A DNA stretch of 64,000 bases from an uncultured Prevotellaceae bacterium. GTDB taxonomy: Bacteria; Bacteroidota; Bacteroidia; Bacteroidales; Bacteroidaceae. The DNA lies in assembly GCA_900315105.1 (NCBI GenBank), contig OMXX01000024.1:62001-126000 (forward strand), read 5' to 3'. The notes under the pieces were generated by a model, which worked only from the letters and a program-made list of their open reading frames with translations, did not search any database and was not told the DNA's origin. The first letter of the stretch is position 1. Each line of letters opens with the position of its first letter. Both the position numbers and the translations under genes were made by a program. Below are positions 52,232-61,078 of the stretch, piece by piece.

Positions 52232-54925
52232 TTAGAACTCCTGACCAAGGATGAAGTGGAACTGACTTCCACCTTTTTGCTGACCTCCACTGGTATATAC
52301 TTTATCAAATCCATATGCCCAGTCTATACCCATCAGACCTACCATTGGCAGATAGATACGTACACCTACACCGGCACTTTTCTTTATACTGAACGGATTG
52401 AAATACTTAACATCGTTCCACGCATTACCAGCCTCTGCAAATGTAAGACCATAGATAGTAGTGTTACCAAGCATGAATGGATAGCGGAGTTCAAGTGAGA
52501 AACGATCGTAAGCGTATGAACTATACAACGAATTATACGTTGAATTATATGATGCACTACCATCATTCAATAACCTCTCGTAGTTTGCTGAATATGAGAG
52601 CGAACCATTATCATAACCACGAAGACCGATAGTCTCAGAACCATAACCGGTAGAATAACCTGACATACCATCACCACCCATATAGAATGTTTCGAATGGA
52701 GACTTATTATATTTGTTGTATGAACCAAGAATACCCAACTCGATACGTGTCATAAGAACAAAACACTTAGCACCACTAGTGAGAGCTGTATAAGTCTTGC
52801 TCTTGAATTTCCACTTATGATACTCAATCCAGCGATACTTCTCCTGCTGTTCTTGCTGATAAGTACTTGACTGACTGTTTATAGCAAGATTCTTATAGTC
52901 CTTATTATTAAATGATGACCAAGGTGGAGTTATTGATAGTGATAGACTAAACTCTGAACCGCGACGTGGGAAGAGCTGATTATCTGTAGAAATACGTGAC
53001 AAATCAACTCCCAGATTAAGGTTATTACAGTTACCTGTCGTTACAAGGAAATATTCAAAATTATTCAGCATATATCGTGTATATGAAAGTGACATCGACA
53101 GCATGAAATAGTCATCAGGCCAACGAAGACGCTTACCAATACCTACACTTGCGCCAAACATTTTCATATACTTATCAGGATCTAAAGCACTCTGATAAAG
53201 ACTTGAGTTATAATAGCCACCATAAAGCATGCTATTATACTGGTTCATCATTGATTGATTGACGTATGAAGAGTTAACATCTGTCTGCTTTGCGTAGAAA
53301 GCATTTACAGAGAACTGAAGTGGACGCTTACCACCAAACCAACCAGTAGAATATCCAGCATTATACGACTGATAGTAAGTACCATTAGTCTGAGCACTTA
53401 ATGAAAGTGTCTCGCCATCACCAATAGGCATGAGACCTCTATGCTCCTTATTTTTATTGAATAGATTAGCCATAGAGAAGTTATTCAACTTCAGACCAAT
53501 CTTACCAATGACACCTGTCTGACCCCAACCAAGAGAGAACTCTATCTGGTCATTTGACTTCTGTTCAAGATCCCAGTTGATATCCACTGTTCCATCTTCA
53601 CCATTAGGCTTTATGTCTGGATTTACCTTTTCCGGATCAAAATGACCCATTGATGCAAGTTCACGTGCAGAACGCTGAAGTGCCTCCTTAGAGAAAAGGT
53701 CACCAGGCTTAGTACGAAGCTCACGGCGAACAACGTTCTCATACAATCGGTTGTTACCATTAATACGCACATGTGAGATATGAGCCTGCATACCTTCGAA
53801 TATACGCATCTCAAGGTCGATACTGTCACCTACAATATTTACTTCCGTAGGTTCAAGACGATAGAAGAGATAACCATTGTTCCAATACTCATTACCAACG
53901 GCATCCTCATCCCCTGAAAGACGTTTGTTGAGCAACTTCTGATTATATACATCACCCTTCTGCATACCAAGTATTCTTGCAAGATAATCAGACGGATAAA
54001 CAGTATTTCCAACCCACGTAATATTACGAATATAGTATTTCTGACCTTCCTCTACCTTAAGATATACGTTTACATGACGATCATCATATGTACTAACGCT
54101 ATCCTTGAGAATAGTAGCATCACGATAACCAAGTTCGTTATACTTCTCTATAAGACCATTCTTAGCCTCTGTGAAACGCTCAGGAGTGAATTTCTTTGAC
54201 TTGAACAAAGAGTAGAACTTACCTGCCTCATTGATTTTCTTCAATGCTCCCTTAGAGAATATACCACCCTTGATTTTCTTGTCAGTGAGATACTGATTAC
54301 CTTCAATAGTAATACTATGAACTTTCGTCTTCTCCTTCTTGTCAACTTCAACATCGAGGATGACATAATTCTTCTGACTTACATCATCACGCTGACGGAT
54401 AAAAATATCAGCATTCTTGAAGCCTTTGTCATCAAAATATCTCTTTGCAAGAATCTTCGCACGGTCTATCATATTAGGAGTAATCTGTGAACCTTTCAAC
54501 AGACCCAGTTTTTCCTCCATATCGGTTCTCTCTGTCTTTTTCAGACCAATATAATTGATAGAAGAAACACGAGGACGAGTCTTAAGATAGATGTGCAGAT
54601 ATATATCATCACCAATGATAGAGTCGGCAGCAATCTTTACCTCGGAAAAGAGTCCATGACGCCAATAACGCTTCACAGCCTCTGTAATCTCATTACCAGG
54701 AACAGTTATTTTCTGGTCTATTGACAGACCAGAGATACTGGTGAGCATATAATCCTCATAGCCATCTACACCGCTCACGGCAAGACCCTTGATAGTACAC
54801 TCGCGTGCCTGTCCCGCATAATTTATATCAGGATTAACAATCTTATCCTGTGCGAAACATGTTAAAAGTGAGAAATTAAAAGTGAAGACAACGAATAGAA
54901 ATCTCCGCTTGAATAGTTCACGCAT
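52232..54925 (-). CDS. bamA: Outer-membrane protein assembly factor BamA
   Basis: The 897-residue central subunit of the machine inserts beta-barrels into the outer membrane. A signal peptide (cleavage near TCFAQD) precedes five POTRA-like domains (about 45-455; e.g. RVSSINYIGLKKTERTDME, HSITIEGNQYLTDKKIKGG, HISHVRINGNNRLYENVVRRELR), then a 16-strand-type barrel (about 470-897) ending QFHFILGQEF with the terminal Phe. The L6 region motif here appears as GLRGYDNG (usually VRGF/Y). It lies 40 bp after uppS. Gly/Tyr/Asn-rich loops in the barrel (about 560-600) are longer than in E. coli BamA, as expected for this phylum. Confidence 0.95.
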   Translation of the reverse strand: MRELFKRRFLFVVFTFNFSLLTCFAQDKIVNPDINYAGQARECTIKGLAVSGVDGYEDYMLTSISGLSIDQKITVPGNEITEAVKRYWRHGLFSEVKIAADSIIGDDIYLHIYLKTRPRVSSINYIGLKKTERTDMEEKLGLLKGSQITPNMIDRAKILAKRYFDDKGFKNADIFIRQRDDVSQKNYVILDVEVDKKEKTKVHSITIEGNQYLTDKKIKGGIFSKGALKKINEAGKFYSLFKSKKFTPERFTEAKNGLIEKYNELGYRDATILKDSVSTYDDRHVNVYLKVEEGQKYYIRNITWVGNTVYPSDYLARILGMQKGDVYNQKLLNKRLSGDEDAVGNEYWNNGYLFYRLEPTEVNIVGDSIDLEMRIFEGMQAHISHVRINGNNRLYENVVRRELRTKPGDLFSKEALQRSARELASMGHFDPEKVNPDIKPNGEDGTVDINWDLEQKSNDQIEFSLGWGQTGVIGKIGLKLNNFSMANLFNKNKEHRGLMPIGDGETLSLSAQTNGTYYQSYNAGYSTGWFGGKRPLQFSVNAFYAKQTDVNSSYVNQSMMNQYNSMLYGGYYNSSLYQSALDPDKYMKMFGASVGIGKRLRWPDDYFMLSMSLSYTRYMLNNFEYFLVTTGNCNNLNLGVDLSRISTDNQLFPRRGSEFSLSLSITPPWSSFNNKDYKNLAINSQSSTYQQEQQEKYRWIEYHKWKFKSKTYTALTSGAKCFVLMTRIELGILGSYNKYNKSPFETFYMGGDGMSGYSTGYGSETIGLRGYDNGSLSYSANYERLLNDGSASYNSTYNSLYSSYAYDRFSLELRYPFMLGNTTIYGLTFAEAGNAWNDVKYFNPFSIKKSAGVGVRIYLPMVGLMGIDWAYGFDKVYTSGGQQKGGSQFHFILGQEF

Positions 54926-54965
54926 TTTTTATATAGTGTTTATTTTCAATTATCAATTGTAATTA

Positions 54966-55694
54966 TTACTTTTTCTCTTCTACCTGAGCCTCTGTCTTAC
55001 CAAATCTTCTCTGGCGTGACTGATAGTCCTCAATAGCCTTATGAAGATCCTCCTCCATAAAGTCTGGCCAATATGTATCACAGAAATACAATTCTGAATA
55101 TGCTATCTGCCAAAGCAGATAGTTGCTTATCCTCAACTCGCCTCCAGTACGGATAAGAAGTTCAGGATCAGGCATGAAGTTTGTTGCCAAATGCTCGGTA
55201 ACGGTCTGCTCAGTTATATCCTCTACATTGAGCTTTCCATCCTTTACTTCCTGTGCAACATCAGCCATAGCCTTCGTTATCTCCCAACGTGAAGAATAGC
55301 TGAGAGCCACAACCATAGTCATAGCGTCATTCTTTGCCGTATGTTCCTCTGTCTCAGCAAGCTTCTTTCTAACTTCGTCAGGAATACGACTCAAATCGCC
55401 CACTACACGGAAACGCACGTTGTTCTTCATGAAAATCTCATCCTCAAGACTCGTGAGGACAAGTCCCATAAGTGCGGCTACCTCATCAGCCGGACGGTTC
55501 CAGTTTTCTGTAGAAAAGGTATAAAGAGTAAGATACTTCACACCAAGTCGAGTACATTCAGATGTGATTCTGCGAACAGTATCTACACCTGCCTGATGAC
55601 CGTATGCTCGAGGCTTACCCTTTTCCGTAGCCCAGCGTCCGTTACCATCCATAGTGATGGCTATATGTTGCGGAATTCTTGTCTTATCTAACAT
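54966..55694 (-). CDS. uppS: Isoprenyl (undecaprenyl) diphosphate synthase
   Basis: The product has 242 residues from the ATG at 55694 ([20 protein letters not shown]); an in-frame GTG 15 bp upstream lies in a repeat and is not needed. It is the cis-prenyltransferase that makes the C55 carrier lipid for peptidoglycan and O-antigen. Family marks: MDGNGRWA (catalytic Asp), [26 protein letters not shown], and [29 protein letters not shown]. It begins the uppS-bamA transcript. The upstream 190 bp is occupied by two GC-rich repeats and no promoter box was seen. Confidence 0.95.
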   Translation of the reverse strand: MLDKTRIPQHIAITMDGNGRWATEKGKPRAYGHQAGVDTVRRITSECTRLGVKYLTLYTFSTENWNRPADEVAALMGLVLTSLEDEIFMKNNVRFRVVGDLSRIPDEVRKKLAETEEHTAKNDAMTMVVALSYSSRWEITKAMADVAQEVKDGKLNVEDITEQTVTEHLATNFMPDPELLIRTGGELRISNYLLWQIAYSELYFCDTYWPDFMEEDLHKAIEDYQSRQRRFGKTEAQVEEKK

Positions 55695-55703
55695 AAATTT
55701 TGG

Positions 55704-55765
55704 CCCCACCCCTACCTTTCAGGCATCCCCTCCCCTAATGGAGGGGAGGAAGTTACTAAAGAGCG
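55704..55765. repeat. GC-rich palindromic repeat upstream of uppS
   Basis: CCCCTCCCCTAATGGAGGGG core with CCACCCCTACCTTTCAGGCA on one side and GAAGTTACTAAAGAGCGCGG on the other. Closest to the unit in the esterase leader (32895-32945). Confidence 0.8.
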
Positions 55766-55837
55766 CGGTGGTATTTTTATATATTAATTTTTTTTTTATT
55801 TATTCCTATTTTATATGCCCCCATAAACTGAAGTTTC

Positions 55838-55893
55838 TAACTCCTCCCTCCCCATTTGGGGGGAGGGTGCCCGTAGGGCGGGTGAGGGGCATT
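55838..55893. repeat. GC-rich palindromic repeat after DUF6089 gene
   Basis: CTCCCTCCCCATTTGGGGGG then GTGCCCGTAGGGCGGGTGAG, the most complete example of the family. It ends 2 bp from the stop codon of the DUF6089 gene. Confidence 0.85.
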
Positions 55894-55894
55894 T

Positions 55895-56689
55895 TTAATC
55901 CTTAAAACACGTCTTACATTTCTCCCAGAAACTATATGTGAGGGATACCTGCAAATTGCTGTAGCAATCCGTGTTCTTGAATATTCCCGTACTTGAGATA
56001 TGATATGGATCCTTCACACCGTCTAGCTTATCTGAAAGCGTGAAATGTACCATCCATTCCAAACCGAGATTAACCCTATCTGCAACCTTGTATTTCACAC
56101 CGAAAGCTATTGGCAAATTAGCAGTAAACACACCACTACTTCCTGTCATTTCCGGTGAACCGAAAAGGTCTGATGAATTCTTCACTATTCTAGTAGGCGC
56201 AGCCGATAAATCTACCGTGCCATTCTTGCAGTTCACGTATGTAAAACCAAGTCCTATTCCTATGAATGGAGTAAGTCTTTTTGCTCCACGATAATCCCTT
56301 CCTGTTCCGTAGGGAAAGAAGTTATACTCATAGAGCGCATTGAAATCTACGAGGGTATTCTTAAACTCGTATGGCTGTCTTGCCGATTCTGAATGTTGCT
56401 CTGTGTTGAAATCAGGATAATAGGTTGAGATATTCTTTGAAGAACCTTTTATTGAACCTAAGCCAAGTGCAAAACGAAGTGCCGAGCGAGGATTCATCAC
56501 CCTTCTTAGCAATATAGAGCCTGAAGGTGATGTGTTTTTTCCCGACAGGATTGCTCCGTTGAAATCTCCTTCGTATGTTGTAAGTCCCAAGCCAGCTCCA
56601 AACTCCATACGATACTCTGGGTCGTCCTGCGCCATTATTCCAGAGCAGGAAAACAATATCGCTGTAGTTATGAGTGACCTAAGTTTCAT
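55895..56689 (-). CDS. DUF6089-type outer-membrane beta-barrel protein
   Basis: The product has 264 residues with a signal peptide (cleavage near GIMAQD). EYRMEFGAGLGLTTYEGDFNG and later strands (RLTPFIGIGLGFTYVN; RVNLGLEWMVHFTLSDKLDG) match the DUF6089 family of predicted outer-membrane barrels that sit upstream of uppS and bamA in many Bacteroidales. Two Cys near the C-terminus (KCKTCFKD) are unusual in a barrel end. A role in envelope assembly is inferred from the neighbours. It follows the DUF6242 gene by 15 bp. Confidence 0.82.
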   Translation of the reverse strand: MKLRSLITTAILFSCSGIMAQDDPEYRMEFGAGLGLTTYEGDFNGAILSGKNTSPSGSILLRRVMNPRSALRFALGLGSIKGSSKNISTYYPDFNTEQHSESARQPYEFKNTLVDFNALYEYNFFPYGTGRDYRGAKRLTPFIGIGLGFTYVNCKNGTVDLSAAPTRIVKNSSDLFGSPEMTGSSGVFTANLPIAFGVKYKVADRVNLGLEWMVHFTLSDKLDGVKDPYHISSTGIFKNTDCYSNLQVSLTYSFWEKCKTCFKD

Positions 56690-56704
56690 AATTCTTAGAA
56701 ACCT

Positions 56705-58036
56705 TTATTCTTTATTATCCCAACCCATTTTGTTGAGACGACCTTTCCATACCTGACCACTACCTGTACATACTATCCAGATAAAGTTGTCATCATCTAC
56801 TGCTATTGATGCAGTACTTGCAGAAAATCCTTCCGGAAGTTTGAATTTATCGTTTTCCTTCCAGCATATTCCACAGTCTTTTGAGTAGTATAGCTTATCA
56901 CATTCACCTCCAATGGCAAATAAGTCTTTATCGTACAATGCTACACTTAGATTGCTGAGTCTTGGAAGATAATAGCTGTTACTTTCATTAAAATTCTGAT
57001 ATACCCAAGACTGATCTTTCTTTGCATTTTCCTCAATAATCTTGCTCCAAACCTCTGCCTTTTTTGCATTAGCAGAAGAATTGCCTATCACGAATGCACG
57101 CTTTACATCGGCATTACTATCTGTTGTAGAAGAAACAAAGTTCACGTCTGAAGAAGGTATATACTTTGCATCATCGTCAATATTTTCATTTTTCCATGAA
57201 ACGCCGTTATCTAGAGACATTATCAGTTTATTGGCATTAGACATAGCAAACATCTCCTTGCCACATATACCTATAACCGATTTCACGTTTGCTGATACAG
57301 TATTCCAGTTTTTTGCATCTGACGAAGAATATATTACACCACCATCAGCAACATAAATGGTATTACCGTCAGTTGTCATTGTGGCATTTGCGCTGAAAGA
57401 CCTTGTCTTCTTCCAACTACCGTCAACAAGAGTCTTAAACTCAGTACCACTAGCAGTCTTACCAAGTACTACAAGATTATTATTGCAAATTCCAGCCTTA
57501 ACTCTGGTATAGTTCTTAATATCATTGTCAATATCAAGCTTATTCCACTTGAATGAGTCGGCAACTTCCTTGTGTGCAACTATATTGACAGTATATTTTT
57601 TTGAATATTGACCAGAAGTAGAAAATACATACAACTCTCTTGGCTGAGAGAAATCAATACTTGTAGTACTATTAAAATAATATATTGAATCACTTGTAAG
57701 ACTCTTCCAAAATACATAATTACTACTGCCATTAAGAGCACTTACTGATGCAAACATTATTTTTTTAAGGTTTGTACCAACAGGCAAAGAGTCAGGAGCA
57801 TTTGTTATAGTCCCTGAATACTGATCAATATATAATTTATATTTACTTCCTTCAACTTCAGCGGAATCTTTTTTTCCATTTGTTTCAAAATAGCGTTTCA
57901 AAGTTCCGAGAGTTAATCCCGTAATAGCCGTGTCATCATAAGTAACGACTTCTGTGTCATCTTTGTCACCAAGACACGAAGACATCATACACACCGTAGC
58001 AAAAGACAGCGCGAAAATAGATATTTTTGATTTCAT
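56705..58036 (-). CDS. DUF6242-type lipoprotein with sialidase/BNR-like repeats
   Basis: The product has 443 residues with a lipoprotein signal (lipobox MMSSC). An N-terminal domain of Ig-like strands (about 30-155; TVNIVAHKEV ends it) precedes a propeller-like part with Asp-box-like motifs: VIYSSSDAKNWNTVS, LIMSLDNGVSWKNEN, KLYYSKDCGICWKEN. These S/T-x-D-x-G-x-x-W patterns indicate a BNR-type beta-propeller without evidence for sialidase activity. It is the first gene of the run leading to DUF6089 and uppS-bamA. A -7 box TAATTTTG is at 58064-58071. Confidence 0.82.
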   Translation of the reverse strand: MKSKISIFALSFATVCMMSSCLGDKDDTEVVTYDDTAITGLTLGTLKRYFETNGKKDSAEVEGSKYKLYIDQYSGTITNAPDSLPVGTNLKKIMFASVSALNGSSNYVFWKSLTSDSIYYFNSTTSIDFSQPRELYVFSTSGQYSKKYTVNIVAHKEVADSFKWNKLDIDNDIKNYTRVKAGICNNNLVVLGKTASGTEFKTLVDGSWKKTRSFSANATMTTDGNTIYVADGGVIYSSSDAKNWNTVSANVKSVIGICGKEMFAMSNANKLIMSLDNGVSWKNENIDDDAKYIPSSDVNFVSSTTDSNADVKRAFVIGNSSANAKKAEVWSKIIEENAKKDQSWVYQNFNESNSYYLPRLSNLSVALYDKDLFAIGGECDKLYYSKDCGICWKENDKFKLPEGFSASTASIAVDDDNFIWIVCTGSGQVWKGRLNKMGWDNKE

Positions 58037-58267
58037 TTTATCCTAATTTCGAAATTTCGAATGCAAAATTAATCAGAAAATCTCAAAAAAATGAATAAAA
58101 TCTATGTTTATTAGTAAATTATATCTTAAAACTTGAATATTTAAGGTTAATTGACAAAAAAAATGAGTATAAACACCTAAAATTACATTTTACAACCCGT
58201 TTACCTGTTTTTCAAAGTATTTCCAAGTACTTCATATGTAATTCCCTTGTAAATCCTATGTGAAAAG
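58037..58267. other. AT-rich intergenic region upstream of the DUF6242 gene
   Basis: Contains the minus-strand -7 box (58064-58071). The rest is AT-rich with no gene. Together with the hairpin at 58268-58333 it fills a 419-bp divergent gap. Confidence 0.5.
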
Positions 58268-58333
58268 GAACCAAACTCGGTGAAGGTCCGTTCCAGAAGC
58301 GAACATAGAACGGACCTTCACCGAGTTTGGTTC
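58268..58333. repeat. Perfect 26-bp inverted repeat of the CGGACCTTCACCGAG family
   Basis: Left arm GAACCAAACTCGGTGAAGGT plus CCGTTC, exact inverse at 58308-58333, 14-nt spacer. The following GAAGGATCAACGAAG continues the family consensus (compare 19675-19700). No T run on either side, so probably not a simple terminator. Confidence 0.8.
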
Positions 58334-58419
58334 GAAGGATCAACGAAGACAAAGCGAAGTTATAACAAATTATCATCTGTTTTTTTTCAGTAAAATTATA
58401 ATTTTACAAAATATCTTTC

Positions 58420-58427
58420 TATCTTTG
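58420..58427 (+). promoter_or_regulatory. -7 element of the low-GC secreted protein gene
   Basis: TATCTTTG, 29 bp before the ATG; no -33 match. Confidence 0.5.
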
Positions 58428-58455
58428 CACCAGAAACATTTACTTTTACATAAAC

Positions 58456-59262
58456 ATGGCTAAAATTATCACATTACTATTATCATTATTATTCTGTGGC
58501 AATGCTATGTCACAGATAGATATAGTTTTTCCTGACACAATGAGAATTACTGTTGATAATAAAACACTAAAAATTCCACTCATGATAAACGAGGAAAATA
58601 ATATAAGATATTATACAAATGAAAATTTTATTGTACACGATACAACGTTTATCTATAATGAATATCAATACTGGCGTGAAGATTCAACGGAGGATTATAC
58701 TACCAGTATCACATCCTATTTCATAGAACCTCACAACCAATCTAATTTTTTTGAAAATATTAATTATATAAGTCAAATTTTTTCTAAAGATGCATTAAAC
58801 GAAATTCTTGCAATTTTAAAAACGAAAAATCCTATATTATACAAACAAAATTTAGGAGATATTCCAAGAATGTGGTATCTTTTAAAGAAGTATAAAGATG
58901 CATATTATTGTAGTGAGGATGAACCTATTACTTGGGAGCTAACCGACTCACTATTATTTAAATATGATCAAGAATTGGATTTAAGGCCAATAAATAATTT
59001 TAAGAAAACCAAAGAAGGTGGTTGGGCATTTACTACTTTAAATAATTATTACGACAAGGAAATGCAGGTTTCTATCATTCCTTGCAAAAAATTAAAAGGT
59101 GCATATATAGTAAAAACAACCATTAAGGGAGAACAACCTACCTATATTCTCTGTACTACAGACCGCGATATAAGTAACTTTGATTTGATAAAATATTATT
59201 CAGATCATATTCCTGATGGATTAGATTATGAGGATATTGATTATGAAGCATTAATGAAATAA
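58456..59262 (+). CDS. Low-GC secreted protein of unknown function
   Basis: The product has 268 residues with a signal peptide (cleavage near NAMSQI). The mature protein is rich in Asn, Tyr, Ile and Lys with many acidic residues at the C-terminus (DGLDYEDIDYEALMK). Three Cys are spread along the chain (YYCSED, IPCKK, LCTTD). I do not recognise a domain. Its base composition is much lower in GC than the neighbouring SDR or uppS genes and its codons are AT-ending, which may indicate recent acquisition or relaxed constraint. It is single, with promoter box 58420 and terminator 59282. Confidence 0.7.
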   Translation: MAKIITLLLSLLFCGNAMSQIDIVFPDTMRITVDNKTLKIPLMINEENNIRYYTNENFIVHDTTFIYNEYQYWREDSTEDYTTSITSYFIEPHNQSNFFENINYISQIFSKDALNEILAILKTKNPILYKQNLGDIPRMWYLLKKYKDAYYCSEDEPITWELTDSLLFKYDQELDLRPINNFKKTKEGGWAFTTLNNYYDKEMQVSIIPCKKLKGAYIVKTTIKGEQPTYILCTTDRDISNFDLIKYYSDHIPDGLDYEDIDYEALMK

Positions 59263-59281
59263 ATTTATTTTTAATAAAAAT

Positions 59282-59317
59282 AAAAGCCAATAATGATCAT
59301 TCATTATTGGCTTTTTT
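59282..59317. terminator. Bidirectional terminator between convergent genes
   Basis: Near-perfect stem AAAAGCCAATAATGA / TCATTATTGGCTTTT with 4-nt loop, A run before and T run after. Confidence 0.9.
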
Positions 59318-59335
59318 ATTTAGTTTAAAATCTAA

Positions 59336-60145
59336 TTACTTAGGCTGTTTACCGATATATGCAAGAATACCGCCATCAACATAGAGAATATGACCGTTAA
59401 CGGCATCTGAAGCCTTTGAGGCAAGGAACACGGCAGGACCGCCAAGTTCTTCTGGGTTAAGCCAACGGCCAGCAGGAGTCTTTGCACAGATGAATGAGTC
59501 GAATGGATGACGACTGCCATCTGCCTGACGCTCACGAAGTGGAGCTGTCTGTGGAGTTGCAATATATCCAGGACCTATGCCGTTACATTGGATGTTATAC
59601 TCACCATATTCAGAGCAAATATTACGGGTAAGCATCTTCAAACCACCCTTTGCTGCTGCGTATGCAGAAACAGTCTCACGACCAAGCTCTGACATCATAG
59701 AGCAGACATTTATAATCTTACCTTCCCTACGCTCCATCATCTCAGGAAGGACGGCTGCAGAACAGATATAAGGAGCAACAAGATCAATATCGATAACCTC
59801 CTGGAACTCGGAACGCTTCATCTCGTGCATAGGAATACGTTTGATAATACCCGCATTATTTACGAGAATATCAATTTGGCCAACCTCCTTATGGATTTTC
59901 TCAACGAGAGCCTTTACGGCAACCTCGTCAGTAACATCACACACATAGCCACGCACATTCTCAATGCCAGCAGCCTTATATGCAGCGAGAGCCTTCTGAA
60001 CAGCCTCTTCACTACGAACATTAAACACTATATTCTTAATGCCCGCGTTTACAAAAGCCTCAGCAATACTGAAGCCTATGCCATAGGCAGCACCAGTAAT
60101 CCACGCATTCTTTCCTTCAAGAGAGAAATCCTTTAAGCCTGTCAT
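59336..60145 (-). CDS. Short-chain dehydrogenase, gluconate 5-dehydrogenase/KduD-like
   Basis: The 269-residue cytoplasmic NAD(P)-dependent oxidoreductase has cofactor motif TGAAYGIGFSIAEA, NNAGIIKRIP, and catalytic Ser-Tyr-Lys in CSMMSELGRETVSAYAAAKG. GPGYIATPQTAPLRE and the end FLASKASDAVNGHILYVDGG are typical of the gluconate 5-dehydrogenase/2-deoxy-gluconate 3-dehydrogenase group used in hexuronate and pectin breakdown. The usual partner kduI is not adjacent here. A -7 box TATCTTTG lies at 60235-60242. Substrate assignment is tentative. Confidence 0.85.
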   Translation of the reverse strand: MTGLKDFSLEGKNAWITGAAYGIGFSIAEAFVNAGIKNIVFNVRSEEAVQKALAAYKAAGIENVRGYVCDVTDEVAVKALVEKIHKEVGQIDILVNNAGIIKRIPMHEMKRSEFQEVIDIDLVAPYICSAAVLPEMMERREGKIINVCSMMSELGRETVSAYAAAKGGLKMLTRNICSEYGEYNIQCNGIGPGYIATPQTAPLRERQADGSRHPFDSFICAKTPAGRWLNPEELGGPAVFLASKASDAVNGHILYVDGGILAYIGKQPK

Positions 60146-60357
60146 AGTTTAGTTTTATGATTTAAGTTAATATTCAGAAATAGGCTTTGCTTGCTGTTTT
60201 TCTAACCATCAAACTTTCATCCTTATTCCAAATGCAAAGATACAATATTTTTTTTTTTTTACACACATTTATCTCCTTGTTTTATGATATTTTTTCAAAA
60301 AAAGCATATTTAGGATATCCCATCAAGCAAAATACAAAAGCATCCTATCTTCCTCCC

Positions 60358-60485
60358 TTATTCCTCCGTACCAAACTCGCTGAAGCTCCTATCCAGAATG
60401 GTATCTTCACCGACTTTGCACCGACTTTGCACCGACTTTGGTACGGAGGAACAACGGACCTACAACGGACTTGGAACGAAGGTAA
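60358..60485. repeat. Iterated CACCGACTTTG repeat with inverted left half
   Basis: CCTCCGTACCAAACTCGCTG opens it; three units of CACCGACTTTG and GGTACGGAGGAACAACGGAC close it, followed by ACGGACTTGGAACGAAGG. Very close to 19607-19707. Confidence 0.75.
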
Positions 60486-60521
60486 TATTAACGTAGAATA
60501 ATTATAAAAAAATAATTATTT

Positions 60522-60554
60522 CTACATTATCATGTAGTTTTTCCATTATCTTTG
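60522..60554 (+). promoter_or_regulatory. Promoter region of the ECF sigma gene with palindrome
   Basis: Palindrome CTACATTATCATGTAG (60522-60537) is followed 9 bp later by TATCTTTG (60547-60554), 38 bp before the ATG. The palindrome occupies the place of a -33 box and may be a binding site. Confidence 0.5.
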
Positions 60555-60592
60555 CGTTTCTATAAGTAGAAAGTTAAAAATTTCAACAATAT

Positions 60593-61078
60593 ATGAAAGA
60601 ACAGGAAGAAAGATTCACCCAACTCGTCCGCGAGTACAAGAATACCATATATACTGTATGTATGATGTTTGCAGAATCGCCAGATGAGACTGATGATATG
60701 GTACAAGAGGCTTTGATAAATCTCTGGCGAGGTTTTCAGAAGGCAGATGATATATGCAAATCGTGGGTTTGGCGAGTGACAATGAACTCGTGCATAACAA
60801 TCGACCGTAAGAAGAGGAAACGCTCGTCAAAATGCCCTTTAACGGCTGATATTGAGGATATGCTACATAGTGATGAAAACAATAGGAATACAAATGTGAA
60901 GATTCTCTATGACCGCATTCATCAGCTAAACCCGTTTGATCGCGCAATAATAATGTTGTGGCTTGACGGAATGCCATACGATGAGATTGGCGAGATTATA
61001 GGCATCACTACAAAGAATGTCTCTGTGAGATTAATTAGAATTAAGGAACAATTAAAAAAGATGAACAATGGAAAATAA
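60593..61078 (+). CDS. ECF-type RNA polymerase sigma factor
   Basis: The product has 161 residues. Region 2 (YKNTIYTVCMMFAESPDETDDMVQEALINLWRGF; shown in part: DETDDMVQEALINLWRGF) and WVWRVTMNSCITIDRKKRK are the core-binding and -10 helices; region 4 is LNPFDRAIIMLWLDGMPYDEIGEIIGITTKNVSVRLIRIKEQ (part: YDEIGEIIGITTKNV). It directs RNA polymerase to an unknown regulon. The next gene overlaps it by 11 bp and encodes a membrane protein that probably controls it. Confidence 0.93.
   Translation: MKEQEERFTQLVREYKNTIYTVCMMFAESPDETDDMVQEALINLWRGFQKADDICKSWVWRVTMNSCITIDRKKRKRSSKCPLTADIEDMLHSDENNRNTNVKILYDRIHQLNPFDRAIIMLWLDGMPYDEIGEIIGITTKNVSVRLIRIKEQLKKMNNGK

Larger units (their letters stand above)
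60146..60592. other. Divergent intergenic region between SDR and ECF sigma genes
   Basis: Holds the SDR -7 box (60235-60242), an iterated repeat (60358-60485), a palindrome CTACATTATCATGTAG (60522-60537), and the sigma-gene -7 box TATCTTTG (60547-60554). Confidence 0.6.

Noticed and set aside
58268..58333. Terminator call for the perfect 26-bp inverted repeat
   Set aside because: Neither side has a T run and both flanking genes point away from it.
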